Source of the DNA: Aureispira anguillae
GTDB lineage: Bacteria; Bacteroidota; Bacteroidia; Chitinophagales; Saprospiraceae
Length of the DNA stretch: 64,000 nucleotides
Assembly (NCBI RefSeq): GCF_026000115.1
Contig: NZ_AP026867.1
Coordinates: 5,072,001-5,136,000 of the forward strand
Reading direction: 5' to 3'
Below are positions 18,228 through 27,326 of this stretch, one piece after another. Every line of letters begins with the position of its first letter. Within the stretch, counting starts at the first letter, position 1. Below the pieces are notes generated by a model, which saw nothing but the letters and a program-made list of their open reading frames with translations, was not told where the DNA came from and did not search any database. The translations under genes were made by a program, and so were the position numbers.

Positions 18228-20492
18228 TCATACATCTAGGTTTAGAAGAACCTCCTTGAATGCTTCTAACGTCATGGGTTTGTATTCTAATTTTTCAAGG
18301 GTTTCACTTGCCAATAAAGTTCTACTAGCAACTTGAGTTTGACCATTTTGGTCCAAATAAAAAGAAACCACTTGCATAGCTTTGTCCTTTGGGATATTAT
18401 TAAACGTATACCAACGTTGTAAATTTTTATAGCTAGGATAGCCGCTCATAACAGAAGCAATATCCTTAAAAACTAAATAAGTTGTTGTTGCTTGTGGAGA
18501 AACAGGTAATTCAAAATTTTGACAAATTAACGCTTCTTTGGTACGGCTAGGAAAATAATCACAATTGATCCAGTTCCCTAAGTTGGCCGTCTGAAAAACA
18601 TAGCCTACCTGTAGTTCCCATTTTTTCTTTTCAGCCAATAACTTTTTGTGTGCCTCATAAGCCTCTTCTAGTGAATTCACCCCAAACTCCTGCATTTTAG
18701 CAGCATAAAAATCTTTATTAGCATAAATTTTTTCCTTTAATTGAAGTGCTCTAACTTCTTCTAAACTGCCAACGTTATACATAACAGGCAACGCCAACAA
18801 AACCGCCTTTTCCCCCTTTCTCCATCTTATATAATTCGTGTCTTTCTTCTCATACGCCAAGGTTATAAACTGCTGGTTCATTGCTTTGAGGGTAGGATAA
18901 TTTTCTAAAAACTGAGCTAATGCTATTGAATCAATAGCGCAACGCATTGGCATATAAAATTGAATGTATTTTAACAAATGCTCTCTTTTTTTAGCCTTCT
19001 GAGCCTCTTCAAAAGTATTAACGGCATAAGTTCTTTGACAGGCTTCTTTTTCTCGCTTATTATAATGGGCAAATAGGTTCCCAATGTCCTTATTCTTACA
19101 AGCATATTCAAAATTAATAGAATCAATTCTTCTCAATTCAGCATCCCAATTATTGATTGCCAAGCGGTATTCCTGTTGTAATTTTTCTTTTTTGGTCGTA
19201 TACAATTTAACTTCTTCAAGATACTTTTTGTGTTGTTCTTGTTGTCGAGCCAACCATTCTTTTTGTGTCTGAATGTGATCTTGGATATTTTGCAAACGAT
19301 CTTCGTTCTTTTGTTTGAGCGCAGCCTTTCGCTTGGGAGTTCTAAAAAATTGTTTAATCTTACAAACAAAAGAGGTACAAGGTTCATTAACCTCTGCACT
19401 AACCGTCTTCATTTGCTGCTGCCAAAACTTTAACTTAGTTGTATCAATAGGATCTGGTGTTTGAGGCTCCATTAGATCTTCAGACAAATCCCTTGGTGCT
19501 GCTCTGCTTAAATAACGTTTGCTTCTACGGCTTTCTATCTCGCTTGGGCTCATATTCCTTCTGCCGTAATAATAGCGTTCATCTGCTGTTGAAAACAATT
19601 TCTGCTCATTATAAAACGGCTGGCTCTCAATCGCTCTAGGATTATTAATTGCCAACGGTTCAGGATTTACCCAATTGATGGTTCGAGCAGCCGTATCCGC
19701 ATAAAATAATTTCATACGCCCATTTGGTTTCTTACTAGGCACATTTACCGCTAATGTTTTCCCTTCTTTTAGCCTTACTGGCTGTCCATTTGCAGAAGCT
19801 TCTATTTTGACCATCCCCCCAGTCACCAAACGTTTGCCATTGGAGGTTGTACTCAAACCATTTAGAATCATATCTGATTTTTTATAAGCTTCTCGTATTT
19901 TTAAGACAACAGCCGTTCCCTTGGGAACATCAAACGCATCCTTTGGTATATACAACTTCGTCCCCTGCTTGGTCGTTAAATAGCGTTCAACTGCTGGCTG
20001 TTCCAAGGTATAAGAAGGCACTTCTGCACGCAACTTTCTTAAGATTCTACTGTTTCTTTGCTGTTGCTCTGTATAGCCTAACCGAGCTTTGTTGCCAACC
20101 AATAAAATCTCTACTCTCCTATTGCGCCTTCTCCCTGCTTCATATTCATTAGAAGCCAAGGGCTCTTGCTCTCCCAATGCCTCTAGGCTTATTCTTGCTG
20201 TTGCAATTCCCCCTTGCTCTAGCATTCGTTTTACTTCTTCGGCTCTCATTTGGGATAACGCCATATTAGAAGTGCTCGTTCCAGTATTGTCTGTGTGTCC
20301 TTTTACAACGAGTTGATGATTGGTCCAAACTTGTGCTTGTTGGATAATAGAATCAATTGACTGTTTAGCTTCTTCTGGCAGTTCACTCTTTGCGGTTTCA
20401 AAGTGAAAAGCATATTCTAGTTGTTCATTTTGGGCAAAAAGCGGAAGGCTACTGCTCCAGAAAAACAGCAATAAGATGCATACATACTTCAT
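18228..20492 (-). CDS. Long secreted protein with N-terminal OmpA domain
   Basis: A 754-residue protein starting MKYVCILLLFFW with a signal peptide ending LFAQ; the ATG at 20492 is preferred to an upstream TTG. An OmpA/MotB-type peptidoglycan-binding domain follows directly (about residues 25-130), with VVKGHTDNTGTSTSN and GRRRNRRVEI. Usually this domain is C-terminal, so its N-terminal place is less common. The remainder (about 150-750) has a beta segment and a long Lys/Glu/Gln-rich helical part (about 370-480) that may be coiled coil. It likely links the outer membrane to peptidoglycan. Its exact role is unknown. Confidence 0.8.
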   Translation of the reverse strand: MKYVCILLLFFWSSSLPLFAQNEQLEYAFHFETAKSELPEEAKQSIDSIIQQAQVWTNHQLVVKGHTDNTGTSTSNMALSQMRAEEVKRMLEQGGIATARISLEALGEQEPLASNEYEAGRRRNRRVEILLVGNKARLGYTEQQQRNSRILRKLRAEVPSYTLEQPAVERYLTTKQGTKLYIPKDAFDVPKGTAVVLKIREAYKKSDMILNGLSTTSNGKRLVTGGMVKIEASANGQPVRLKEGKTLAVNVPSKKPNGRMKLFYADTAARTINWVNPEPLAINNPRAIESQPFYNEQKLFSTADERYYYGRRNMSPSEIESRRSKRYLSRAAPRDLSEDLMEPQTPDPIDTTKLKFWQQQMKTVSAEVNEPCTSFVCKIKQFFRTPKRKAALKQKNEDRLQNIQDHIQTQKEWLARQQEQHKKYLEEVKLYTTKKEKLQQEYRLAINNWDAELRRIDSINFEYACKNKDIGNLFAHYNKREKEACQRTYAVNTFEEAQKAKKREHLLKYIQFYMPMRCAIDSIALAQFLENYPTLKAMNQQFITLAYEKKDTNYIRWRKGEKAVLLALPVMYNVGSLEEVRALQLKEKIYANKDFYAAKMQEFGVNSLEEAYEAHKKLLAEKKKWELQVGYVFQTANLGNWINCDYFPSRTKEALICQNFELPVSPQATTTYLVFKDIASVMSGYPSYKNLQRWYTFNNIPKDKAMQVVSFYLDQNGQTQVASRTLLASETLEKLEYKPMTLEAFKEVLLNLDV

Positions 20493-20741
20493 AGGTAACA
20501 ATATTTAGTGGATAAAATAAGGCTTAACACATCGTGTATCCAGCACCATACTAGAGGCTACGCATTGAAAAAAAATCATAGCGAATAGCAGTTGGGTTTG
20601 ATTCATTAAAAATCAAAAAACATCGATGTTCTTTTATGCTTTATCCAACAAAAGGTAATCGGTGGTGGGCATATTATTTTGTTGAATTTCCAGATCTGAA
20701 GTATTGATTAATGGTCTAGCAAATGAAAGGTAACTCCTTTC

Positions 20742-21518
20742 TTATTTTTTTTTGGCAATAATCCCTACGGCACTCAAATGGCTTTCATATTTTTTAAATA
20801 TCTTTCGCATGGAGAAAATTTGACTACGTTCGTAAGGATGTGTCAGTATATTAAAACCTATTTTCAGAGCCCTCAAAAATCCTTCATCCTCTATTATTCG
20901 TCGAGGTTCCAAGAGGTGCATCGGACTAGTAGAAATAGTTACCACCTCAAACCCCTCTTTTTCTAATAAGAGGCTCCATTCCAAACTAGTGAGCGGACGA
21001 GCATTAACCTTTATTACAGTTGCTAATGCTCTTTGTATTTCCGCTTTTACGGTTTCTGGAATATCATTTGGAGCTAAACTTAACTCATGGATGCCATAAA
21101 GCCCTCCTGTTTTTAAAATTCGAAAGGCCTCTTGAATAATTGCTGACTTACGATGATCGGCCTGCATCGTCAACATTGCTTCTCCAAATACTTTAGTAGC
21201 ACTATCCTTCTCTAAGGTTGAATGTGCAGCATTACCAATAATAATTTGTCGCCTAACTCCACCAATAGTTTTCCTCAAACTAGCAGCAGCAGCTTCATTA
21301 AGTTCGACTCCCTTATACGATTTGGGATTTTTTGTCAAAGCAATAGAAGCTGTAAATCCCAAACCAGGGGCAAACTCTACAATATCATCATCAGAGGTGA
21401 TATGTAAATTGTCAATGAGTTTTTGAGTAAGTTCCTTCCCTCCTGGTCGGAGTACCCTTTTACCCATTTTTGCTAAGAGCCAATGCCCCTGTTGAGAATT
21501 TGTTGTTTTATTGGCCAT
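20742..21518 (-). CDS. Class I SAM-dependent methyltransferase
   Basis: A 258-residue cytoplasmic enzyme. The SAM-binding motif I is IVEFAPGLGFTASIAL (about 46-61) with the acidic end of strand 2 at YKGVELNEAA (about 68-77); a later strand gives AFRILKTGGLYGIHEL (about 128-143). The substrate is unknown. It is the last gene of a leftward operon behind a cupin (10 bases away) and a truncated haemoglobin, suggesting a role in stress or nitrogen-oxide response rather than core metabolism. Confidence 0.85.
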   Translation of the reverse strand: MANKTTNSQQGHWLLAKMGKRVLRPGGKELTQKLIDNLHITSDDDIVEFAPGLGFTASIALTKNPKSYKGVELNEAAAASLRKTIGGVRRQIIIGNAAHSTLEKDSATKVFGEAMLTMQADHRKSAIIQEAFRILKTGGLYGIHELSLAPNDIPETVKAEIQRALATVIKVNARPLTSLEWSLLLEKEGFEVVTISTSPMHLLEPRRIIEDEGFLRALKIGFNILTHPYERSQIFSMRKIFKKYESHLSAVGIIAKKK

Positions 21519-21528
21519 TATTATTGCT

Positions 21529-21867
21529 TTAATGTGTTACGCTCTCTACTCGTGCTACCTTATCCAACTTGGAAAGCGTCAAACGAACGATACTCTCCTT
21601 ATTTGCTTTCAAGTCATGTGGTACATTTCCTTCTAAGGCAATCATATCTCCTTCTTTTAAGGTTAAAATTTCTCCTTTTACCCCAAAAGCTATTTCTCCT
21701 TTTATGATTTGAACAACAATAGGGTAAGCTGTTTGATGCTCTTTCATTACTTGATTGGCATTAAAAGCAATTCGAATTTCTTTGGAAAATTTACTTTCCA
21801 CTATAAGTTTAATAGCAGGTCTAGAATCGTTAAATACAATTTCTTCTAAGAATGATGCTTTTTTCAT
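21529..21867 (-). CDS. Small cupin domain protein
   Basis: A 112-residue single-domain cupin. The visible conserved parts are VVQIIKGEIAFGVKGE (cupin motif 1) and LKEGDMIALEGNVPHDLKA (motif 2). In motif 1 the usual two His are missing, so metal binding may rely on few ligands or be lost; His near the end of motif 2 (VPHDL) remains. It lies between the globin (6 bases) and the methyltransferase (10 bases) and is clearly cotranscribed. It may sense or bind a small ligand. Confidence 0.85.
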   Translation of the reverse strand: MKKASFLEEIVFNDSRPAIKLIVESKFSKEIRIAFNANQVMKEHQTAYPIVVQIIKGEIAFGVKGEILTLKEGDMIALEGNVPHDLKANKESIVRLTLSKLDKVARVESVTH

Positions 21868-21873
21868 CTTGAT

Positions 21874-22251
21874 TTACTGTTTAAGGTGTGCTAATTTGGC
21901 TTGAAAAATATAAGCAATAGAGTTTGCTCTTTTTTTGGTATCTTCTGCAACTGGTCCAACAAAATGTTCATCTATATTTTGTTCAAAGATTTTTACCCAT
22001 TGTTCAAAGTGTTGAGATTTTATGGGCAATGAAATATGAGCGGCAAAAGGGTTTCCCTTGTAGGTTCGTTTTCCCAAAATCAATGTATTCCAAAACCGAT
22101 ACATCTTGGGTAAATGAGCCTCCCAATCCACCTGACTAAAATCATTAAATACATAGCTGAGTAGTGGATTCTTATTAACCTTTTCATAAAAAGAGTCAAC
22201 CATTAACACCACATCTTTTTCAGAAGTTATATCCTTATTGTTGTTTTTCAT
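21874..22251 (-). CDS. Group III truncated haemoglobin
   Basis: A 125-residue truncated globin. The proximal haem histidine is His81 in KSQHFEQW, and the sequence YRFWNTLILGKRTYKGNP (about 51-68) is typical of group III (Cgb/Ctb-like) proteins. These bind oxygen or nitric oxide and are linked to nitrosative stress in other bacteria. The start overlaps the end of the upstream lipoprotein gene by 17 bases, which indicates translational coupling. The cupin and methyltransferase follow in the same operon. Confidence 0.92.
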   Translation of the reverse strand: MKNNNKDITSEKDVVLMVDSFYEKVNKNPLLSYVFNDFSQVDWEAHLPKMYRFWNTLILGKRTYKGNPFAAHISLPIKSQHFEQWVKIFEQNIDEHFVGPVAEDTKKRANSIAYIFQAKLAHLKQ

Positions 22252-22987
22252 ACGTTAAAAAATTGACCGTGTTAAATTTGGTTTTATACGCCTTCTCTAA
22301 ATTTGTATGCTCTTGAATGGATAAATTTAATTCGTTTGAGGTCGTAAAATTTTTAAAAAAAACTTGTAAATAAACATTTTCAGCTTGTCCAACCCATCGT
22401 CGCTCTCCTTGATGATAACTCAATTTTGAAAATTCCTTTCCATTAAACACAATCAAACTATCGGTTAAACTTATACTACGTTTATCCTTGACAAAAGATC
22501 CATTTACAGGCAATATATCCCTTATGTCTGCTTCATTGTGGGCATAAACATTCCAACCATGATCTTCTGTAGCATCTGCTTTTGGAACACCAAAATTAAT
22601 CGCTTCTTCTACTCCCTTGGTTTTGCATTTATGCTTATACATGGTAATCGTAGAATCCGTTTTATTCTTAAAAAAAAGCACATAAACAATACCATTTTCA
22701 TCCTGACCAATCCATTTGTTCTCGGTTTTATTGTAGGATAATTTTTGCATGGTATAATTAGTACTATACACGGTTCCCTCCATTTGATATACAATACGGT
22801 CTGGATAAAAAGTATGAACAGATTGCTGTGTGCTCCCCATTAATTGAAATACCCAATGATAATCTCCTTCTAAACTGAATTGGTCAGAATGAAATTGTTC
22901 TTTAAATTTTTCAACTTCTTCGTTTGAGCTTATGTGGGTGCAAGCAGATAGATGGATACCTAAAATTATATAGAGTAAATATTTCAT
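22235..22987 (-). CDS. Lipoprotein with an internal duplication, first gene of the globin operon
   Basis: A 250-residue lipoprotein (lipobox LSAC, Cys16). Two halves resemble each other: KLSYNKTENKWIGQDENG...VLFFKN (about residues 83-110) and KLSYHQGERRWVGQAEN...QVFFKN (about 190-216). The duplicated unit is probably a beta domain. No family is recognised. Its end overlaps the globin gene by 17 bases, so it belongs to the same operon. It could be a periplasmic or surface partner of the stress response. Confidence 0.75.
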   Translation of the reverse strand: MKYLLYIILGIHLSACTHISSNEEVEKFKEQFHSDQFSLEGDYHWVFQLMGSTQQSVHTFYPDRIVYQMEGTVYSTNYTMQKLSYNKTENKWIGQDENGIVYVLFFKNKTDSTITMYKHKCKTKGVEEAINFGVPKADATEDHGWNVYAHNEADIRDILPVNGSFVKDKRSISLTDSLIVFNGKEFSKLSYHQGERRWVGQAENVYLQVFFKNFTTSNELNLSIQEHTNLEKAYKTKFNTVNFLTYEKQQ

Positions 22988-23138
22988 TTTATTGTCTTTA
23001 TTTAGATTAAATACAAATATGACATTATTAAAATTCCCGCTCCATGATTTTAATCACTCCCCTAGCTGATTGTTGTTATTTAAATAAGGGTGCCTTAGAT
23101 TTTCCCAAAGTAAGGTCAAATGCCATTAATTCCATTCT

Positions 23139-23163
23139 TGACAGTCAAAAAGTCATTTTGTCA
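23139..23163. promoter_or_regulatory. Possible stress operator between htpG and the globin operon
   Basis: TGACA (23139-23143) faces TGTCA (23159-23163), and inside GTCA occurs three times at exact 8-base steps (23144, 23152, 23160). It lies 83 bases before the htpG start and in the leader/promoter area of the divergent globin operon. The regulator is unknown; the CIRCE sequence is not present. Confidence 0.35.
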
Positions 23164-23245
23164 GTTTGTTTCGGGGTGGAATAAGATTTGGTAAAAGGAA
23201 ATCATTGTTATATGTAAATTATTCACTCAAAAAATAGAGACAAGC

Positions 23246-25105
23246 ATGCGAAAGGGCAGTATTTCTGTAGAAACGGAAAATATATTTCCAATCATTAAGC
23301 AATTTTTATATTCTGACCAAGAAATATTTTTGCGTGAGCTAATTGCTAATGCAACAGATGCAACTAGCAAACTACTTACCTTAGCTAGACGTGGCGAAGT
23401 AGAGCAAGAAGTTACCGATACTAGAATTAGAGTAATCATCGATGCCGACGCTAAAACATTGACCATTTCTGATCGAGGAATCGGAATGACAGAAGAAGAA
23501 GTATTAAAATACTTAAATCAAGTTGCCTTTTCTTCTGCAACAGAATTTGTAGAAAAATACAAAGAAGAAGCCTCTATTATTGGGCATTTTGGTTTGGGTT
23601 TCTATTCTGCGTTTATGGTAGCTAGCAAAGTAGACGTAATTACTAAGTCTTACAAAAAAGATAGTGTTCCTGTAAAATGGTCTTGTACGGGAGATCCAGA
23701 ATATACAATCGAGGCAGTAGAAAAAGAAGATTATGGGACGGATATTGTCCTACACATCAGTGAAGATAGTGAAGAGTTTTTGCAAAATTATAGAATTGGC
23801 GAATTGCTCAACAAACACTGTAAGTTCTTACCAATAGAAATTGAGTTTGGTACTCGTACGGAATACTTAGAGGACGAAACCATCACTAAAGAAGATGGAA
23901 CTGAGGAGAAAAAATCAATTGAAGTTCCTAATGTTATCAACAATACCAAACCTGCTTGGAAAAAGCAACCTTCTGAGTTGACAGAGGATGAATATCGTGA
24001 CTTCTATAGAGAATTGCTTCCTTCTGGTGAGCCTCCTCTATTTTGGGTACACCTTAATATTGATTATCCTTTTAACTTAACAGGTATCTTGTATTTCCCT
24101 AAATTGGGCAATCAGTTAGAAATCCAACGCAACAAAATTCACCTATACAGCAATCAAGTTTATGTAACCGATGAAGTAAAAGAAATCGTGCCTGAGTTCT
24201 TAACTTTATTGCATGGTGTAATTGATTCTCCCGATATTCCATTAAACGTTTCTCGTTCTTACCTACAAAGTGACCGTAATGTGAAAAAAATCACAGAATA
24301 CATCACTCGTAAGGTAGCAGATCGTTTGGATGAAATGTTCCGCAAAGAGCGTGAGGAATTTGACAAAAACTGGGAAAACATGAGTGTATTTGTCAAATAC
24401 GGTTATGTTACAGAAGAAAAATTCGCCGAAAAAGCACAGAAGTTCATTTTATTAGAAAATGTTGATGGAGAGTATTTCACATTGGATGCTTATCAAGAAA
24501 AAGTTGGTATCAATCAAGTAGATAAAGATGAAAAAACAATCATTCTTTATACCAACGACAAAGATGAGCACGATGCTTACATCCAAGGAGCCAAAGAAAT
24601 GGGCTATGATGTATTGCACATGGATACCATGATTGACGTACATTTCATCCAAGCATTAGAGCGCAAATTGGACAAAGTAAGCTTTGTACGAGTTGATTCT
24701 GATACCACTAGCAAATTGATTGCAAAAGATGAGACTCGTGAATCTGTATTGTCTGAAGATGAACAAAAGAACTTGGAAGAGATCTTCAAAAAATGTGTTA
24801 CGGAGCAAGGGGCAACTGTTCAACTAGAGGCTTTGGCTCCTAGTGATTTGCCAATTGTTATTACTCGTCCTGAGTTTATGCGCCGTATGCAGGAAATGTC
24901 TGCGATGCAAGGCATGGCGATGAATATGGGCGAAATGTACAATGTAGTCATCAATACCAACCATGAAATCGTAGGAAATGTACTGAAAGGTGGCGATGAA
25001 ACAAAAGCAAAACACCTTTATGATTTGGCACGTTTGCACAATGGTATGCTAAAAGGTTCTGAATTGACTAATTTCATCAAAAAGTCTGTTGACTTAATGA
25101 AATAA
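23246..25105 (+). CDS. htpG: Hsp90-type chaperone HtpG
   Basis: A 619-residue cytosolic ATP-dependent chaperone. The N-terminal GHKL ATPase domain shows ELIANATDATSKL (about 30-42), DRGIGMTEEEV (about 78-88) and IGHFGLGFYSAFMV (about 111-124). The middle domain contains the RSYLQSDRNVKKI region near 333-346. Length and motifs are those of the normal bacterial protein. It is transcribed alone, divergent from the globin operon, and ends in a clear terminator. The GTCA repeats upstream may control it. Confidence 0.97.
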   Translation: MRKGSISVETENIFPIIKQFLYSDQEIFLRELIANATDATSKLLTLARRGEVEQEVTDTRIRVIIDADAKTLTISDRGIGMTEEEVLKYLNQVAFSSATEFVEKYKEEASIIGHFGLGFYSAFMVASKVDVITKSYKKDSVPVKWSCTGDPEYTIEAVEKEDYGTDIVLHISEDSEEFLQNYRIGELLNKHCKFLPIEIEFGTRTEYLEDETITKEDGTEEKKSIEVPNVINNTKPAWKKQPSELTEDEYRDFYRELLPSGEPPLFWVHLNIDYPFNLTGILYFPKLGNQLEIQRNKIHLYSNQVYVTDEVKEIVPEFLTLLHGVIDSPDIPLNVSRSYLQSDRNVKKITEYITRKVADRLDEMFRKEREEFDKNWENMSVFVKYGYVTEEKFAEKAQKFILLENVDGEYFTLDAYQEKVGINQVDKDEKTIILYTNDKDEHDAYIQGAKEMGYDVLHMDTMIDVHFIQALERKLDKVSFVRVDSDTTSKLIAKDETRESVLSEDEQKNLEEIFKKCVTEQGATVQLEALAPSDLPIVITRPEFMRRMQEMSAMQGMAMNMGEMYNVVINTNHEIVGNVLKGGDETKAKHLYDLARLHNGMLKGSELTNFIKKSVDLMK

Positions 25106-25131
25106 CAAAGCATAAGATACAACAAATGTTG

Positions 25132-25170
25132 AACTGCGTTCTTAGTCTACACTGAGAGCGCAGTTTTTTT
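25132..25170 (+). terminator. Rho-independent terminator of htpG
   Basis: A 10-bp stem (25132-25141 with 25156-25165, one G-T pair) followed by seven T residues. The T run overlaps the stop of the convergent gene at 25169. Confidence 0.9.
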
Positions 25171-26578
25171 ATTGCAACTGTTCCAAGAGCCATTTTTTTT
25201 CCAATAACTTTTGGGTCGCTTCTATTTCTGTTCGAAGTTTTGTTTTTGCTGCTTTATTAAATGGAGGAAGATTAATTAATTTCTGAGTCATCCGAATAAA
25301 ATTCTTATAAATTTCTTGATGATAGGCTAAGATGTCCTTTCGCCTCAAAAAGACTTTAAAGCTATTGATAAAAGATTCTAAAACATCATACTCACTAAGC
25401 TGATAATAGACTTTTACCAATAAAACCTTGGCATCCATTGTTATAAACAACTCCTTGTAATCCACCTGTTGCAAACGAAGCATGGTTTCTTCGTATTTCC
25501 CTTGAGCAAAATAAAGCATTGAGTAGGCATTGTGAACATAGGTCTCATGATACTGCGAATCCACAAAGGTCTTATAAGTTTCTATAAACTCCGCTGTCCA
25601 ATCTATTTTGCCAAGTCGCAAGGCTAATTTTGTGATGTTGTTAAAAGTAAAAGGGCTTAACATTTTATTTTCGTCAAATAAAATTCTCAGTTTTAAACCT
25701 GCATCATAAAAATCAAAGAGTTCCAATAAGTATTGATTTTTTCCTAGGTTTGATTTCTTGATACAATAATTTACAGCCAGTAAGTACAAATCTTTTACTT
25801 CTATATCCTCAAATACAGTCGTAGAATCTAAGAATGTTTTTTTAAACTTCTGGAAATACTCTTCCTCCGAATCACTATCGGTAACCGCCTGGTAATAATA
25901 ATAATAAAGAGAGATAGATGGATGCTCTAATAGATCTACATTATCTTTTATATATGGTAAAATTGGCTTTAACAAACCAAAATTGTACTGTTGCTTGGCA
26001 ACCGCTTGGTGTGCCAATAAGCGGCAAGCATCTTTTAGTTTTTGGGATAAAAATCGCCAATCAAGTTTGGTGCTTAGTTCTTGCAAATTTTTAGAGCGAT
26101 CCCGCTGCTGTAGTGACAAAAACAAATATTGCTCAGATTCTATCTGAAAAGCCTTCTCATAATAATTAATATCCCTCAATGGGGTTTTTAATTGTTCTCG
26201 CTTTGCAATATTAAGTGCTTGATGAAAATGTTTGGACAAACCTAGTTTTCGATACTCTTCCATTAATGCAACCTGTATCTTTACCTTATCTTGTACGCTA
26301 TTTTCATGCACCAAAAACTGTTCGATTACCTTTAACAAAAAAGACATGACATAATCCATTTGATCAGCACTAAATTTTTTTTGACCAAATACCTTAGGGA
26401 ATGCTTTCTCTTTGCGCAACGCAATCCGATTTTCCAAAGGTGTTTTATACATCAATTCAAACAGGGCGATTACATCTTGACGCTTGTTGTGATAGGGAGA
26501 TTGTACAAATTTTCGTAAGGCTCTCAACTGAGTTTTAGACAAAGAATAAAAAACATCAACTAATTTACTACTATACAT
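25169..26578 (-). CDS. Uncharacterised helical-repeat protein
   Basis: A 469-residue, strongly helical soluble protein without signal peptide or membrane segment. It begins MYSSKLVDVFYSLSKTQLRA and shows long runs of aromatic and charged helical segments (for example residues about 200-430) that could be degenerate TPR-type repeats. Proteins of this look are frequent in Saprospiria and other Bacteroidota as hypothetical proteins; I know no function. The last bases overlap the htpG terminator, so the two convergent genes share it. Confidence 0.7.
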   Translation of the reverse strand: MYSSKLVDVFYSLSKTQLRALRKFVQSPYHNKRQDVIALFELMYKTPLENRIALRKEKAFPKVFGQKKFSADQMDYVMSFLLKVIEQFLVHENSVQDKVKIQVALMEEYRKLGLSKHFHQALNIAKREQLKTPLRDINYYEKAFQIESEQYLFLSLQQRDRSKNLQELSTKLDWRFLSQKLKDACRLLAHQAVAKQQYNFGLLKPILPYIKDNVDLLEHPSISLYYYYYQAVTDSDSEEEYFQKFKKTFLDSTTVFEDIEVKDLYLLAVNYCIKKSNLGKNQYLLELFDFYDAGLKLRILFDENKMLSPFTFNNITKLALRLGKIDWTAEFIETYKTFVDSQYHETYVHNAYSMLYFAQGKYEETMLRLQQVDYKELFITMDAKVLLVKVYYQLSEYDVLESFINSFKVFLRRKDILAYHQEIYKNFIRMTQKLINLPPFNKAAKTKLRTEIEATQKLLEKKWLLEQLQ

Positions 26579-27326
26579 TGCTCTTTTTTTTTGGGAAAAA
26601 CACCTTGTAAATGTTATGGAATCACTAAAATAATGTAAAATTATTAGAGAATTGTTCTTTTTTGTCTTTTTCTTTCCAAGAATCTATGTAGATATTTGTA
26701 ACAGAGAAGATGCCAACAGTGCTAAACATAAATACTTTGTTAAGAATTGTTGGCAACAACTAGAAAAAGTTTAGTTGTCTTACTTTGGTTAGGGATATGC
26801 CTAAAAACATATCCATTAAATACAGAATTTGTTGGTTACTTTCATCTAAAAATTGGAAAGGGGTTTTCAATTTTTTGAACAATTCAAGTTTTTTGAATTA
26901 TTCATTCTAGATGAAGTATTAGGAGCTAAAGTTGTTATTAAGTTGGGGAACGAAAAAGACTTTAGCTCCTTTTTTTACTAAATTAAGAACTATTTTACCC
27001 TAAATAGTATGGTTTTTGTGACAACAAAAATTCATCATAAAACCACATGAATTTATGTTTTTAAATAATTAGTCCCGATTTTATATAGAGTTAATCCAAG
27101 AATACTTGTAATGCGATCTTTTGTCTAAAACAATCCCCTGAGCAATAGCTACGATTGTATTTTTCCTTGCTGAGCATCAAAAATCATAGTGTTTTCCCTA
27201 TATCCTACTATCTCTACTACTGAGTGATTCTGACCTATTATCACATCATAAATTCACCGAGTCGTTGAACCTACCAATGTCCTAGTTCAACTGAGAGAAT
27301 TGCTGAAGCTAAAAATAAAAGTACAC
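26579..27326. other. Intergenic region with rightward terminator, possible small transcript
   Basis: About 750 bases. The plus strand carries a strong terminator at 26921-26976 but no assigned gene in front. A 37-codon frame (ATG 26797, TAG 26908, starting MPKNISIKYRICWLL) ends 11 bases before it, and a 17-codon frame starts at 26710. A small RNA or a tiny gene between about 26600 and 26976 is possible. The second half, after 26976, must contain the promoter of the gene at 27327 but no clear element is seen. Confidence 0.4.
26921..26976 (+). terminator. Rho-independent terminator facing right, no assigned gene
   Basis: A perfect 12-bp stem aggagctaaagt/actttagctcct (26921-26932 with 26959-26970) around a 26-base loop, followed by seven T residues. 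The only nearby gene upstream points the other way. Confidence 0.7.

Noticed and set aside
19133-19433. Frames in both strands within the OmpA gene
   Set aside because: They overlap the Lys/Glu-rich helical part of the OmpA protein, and their composition is low in complexity; no independent support.
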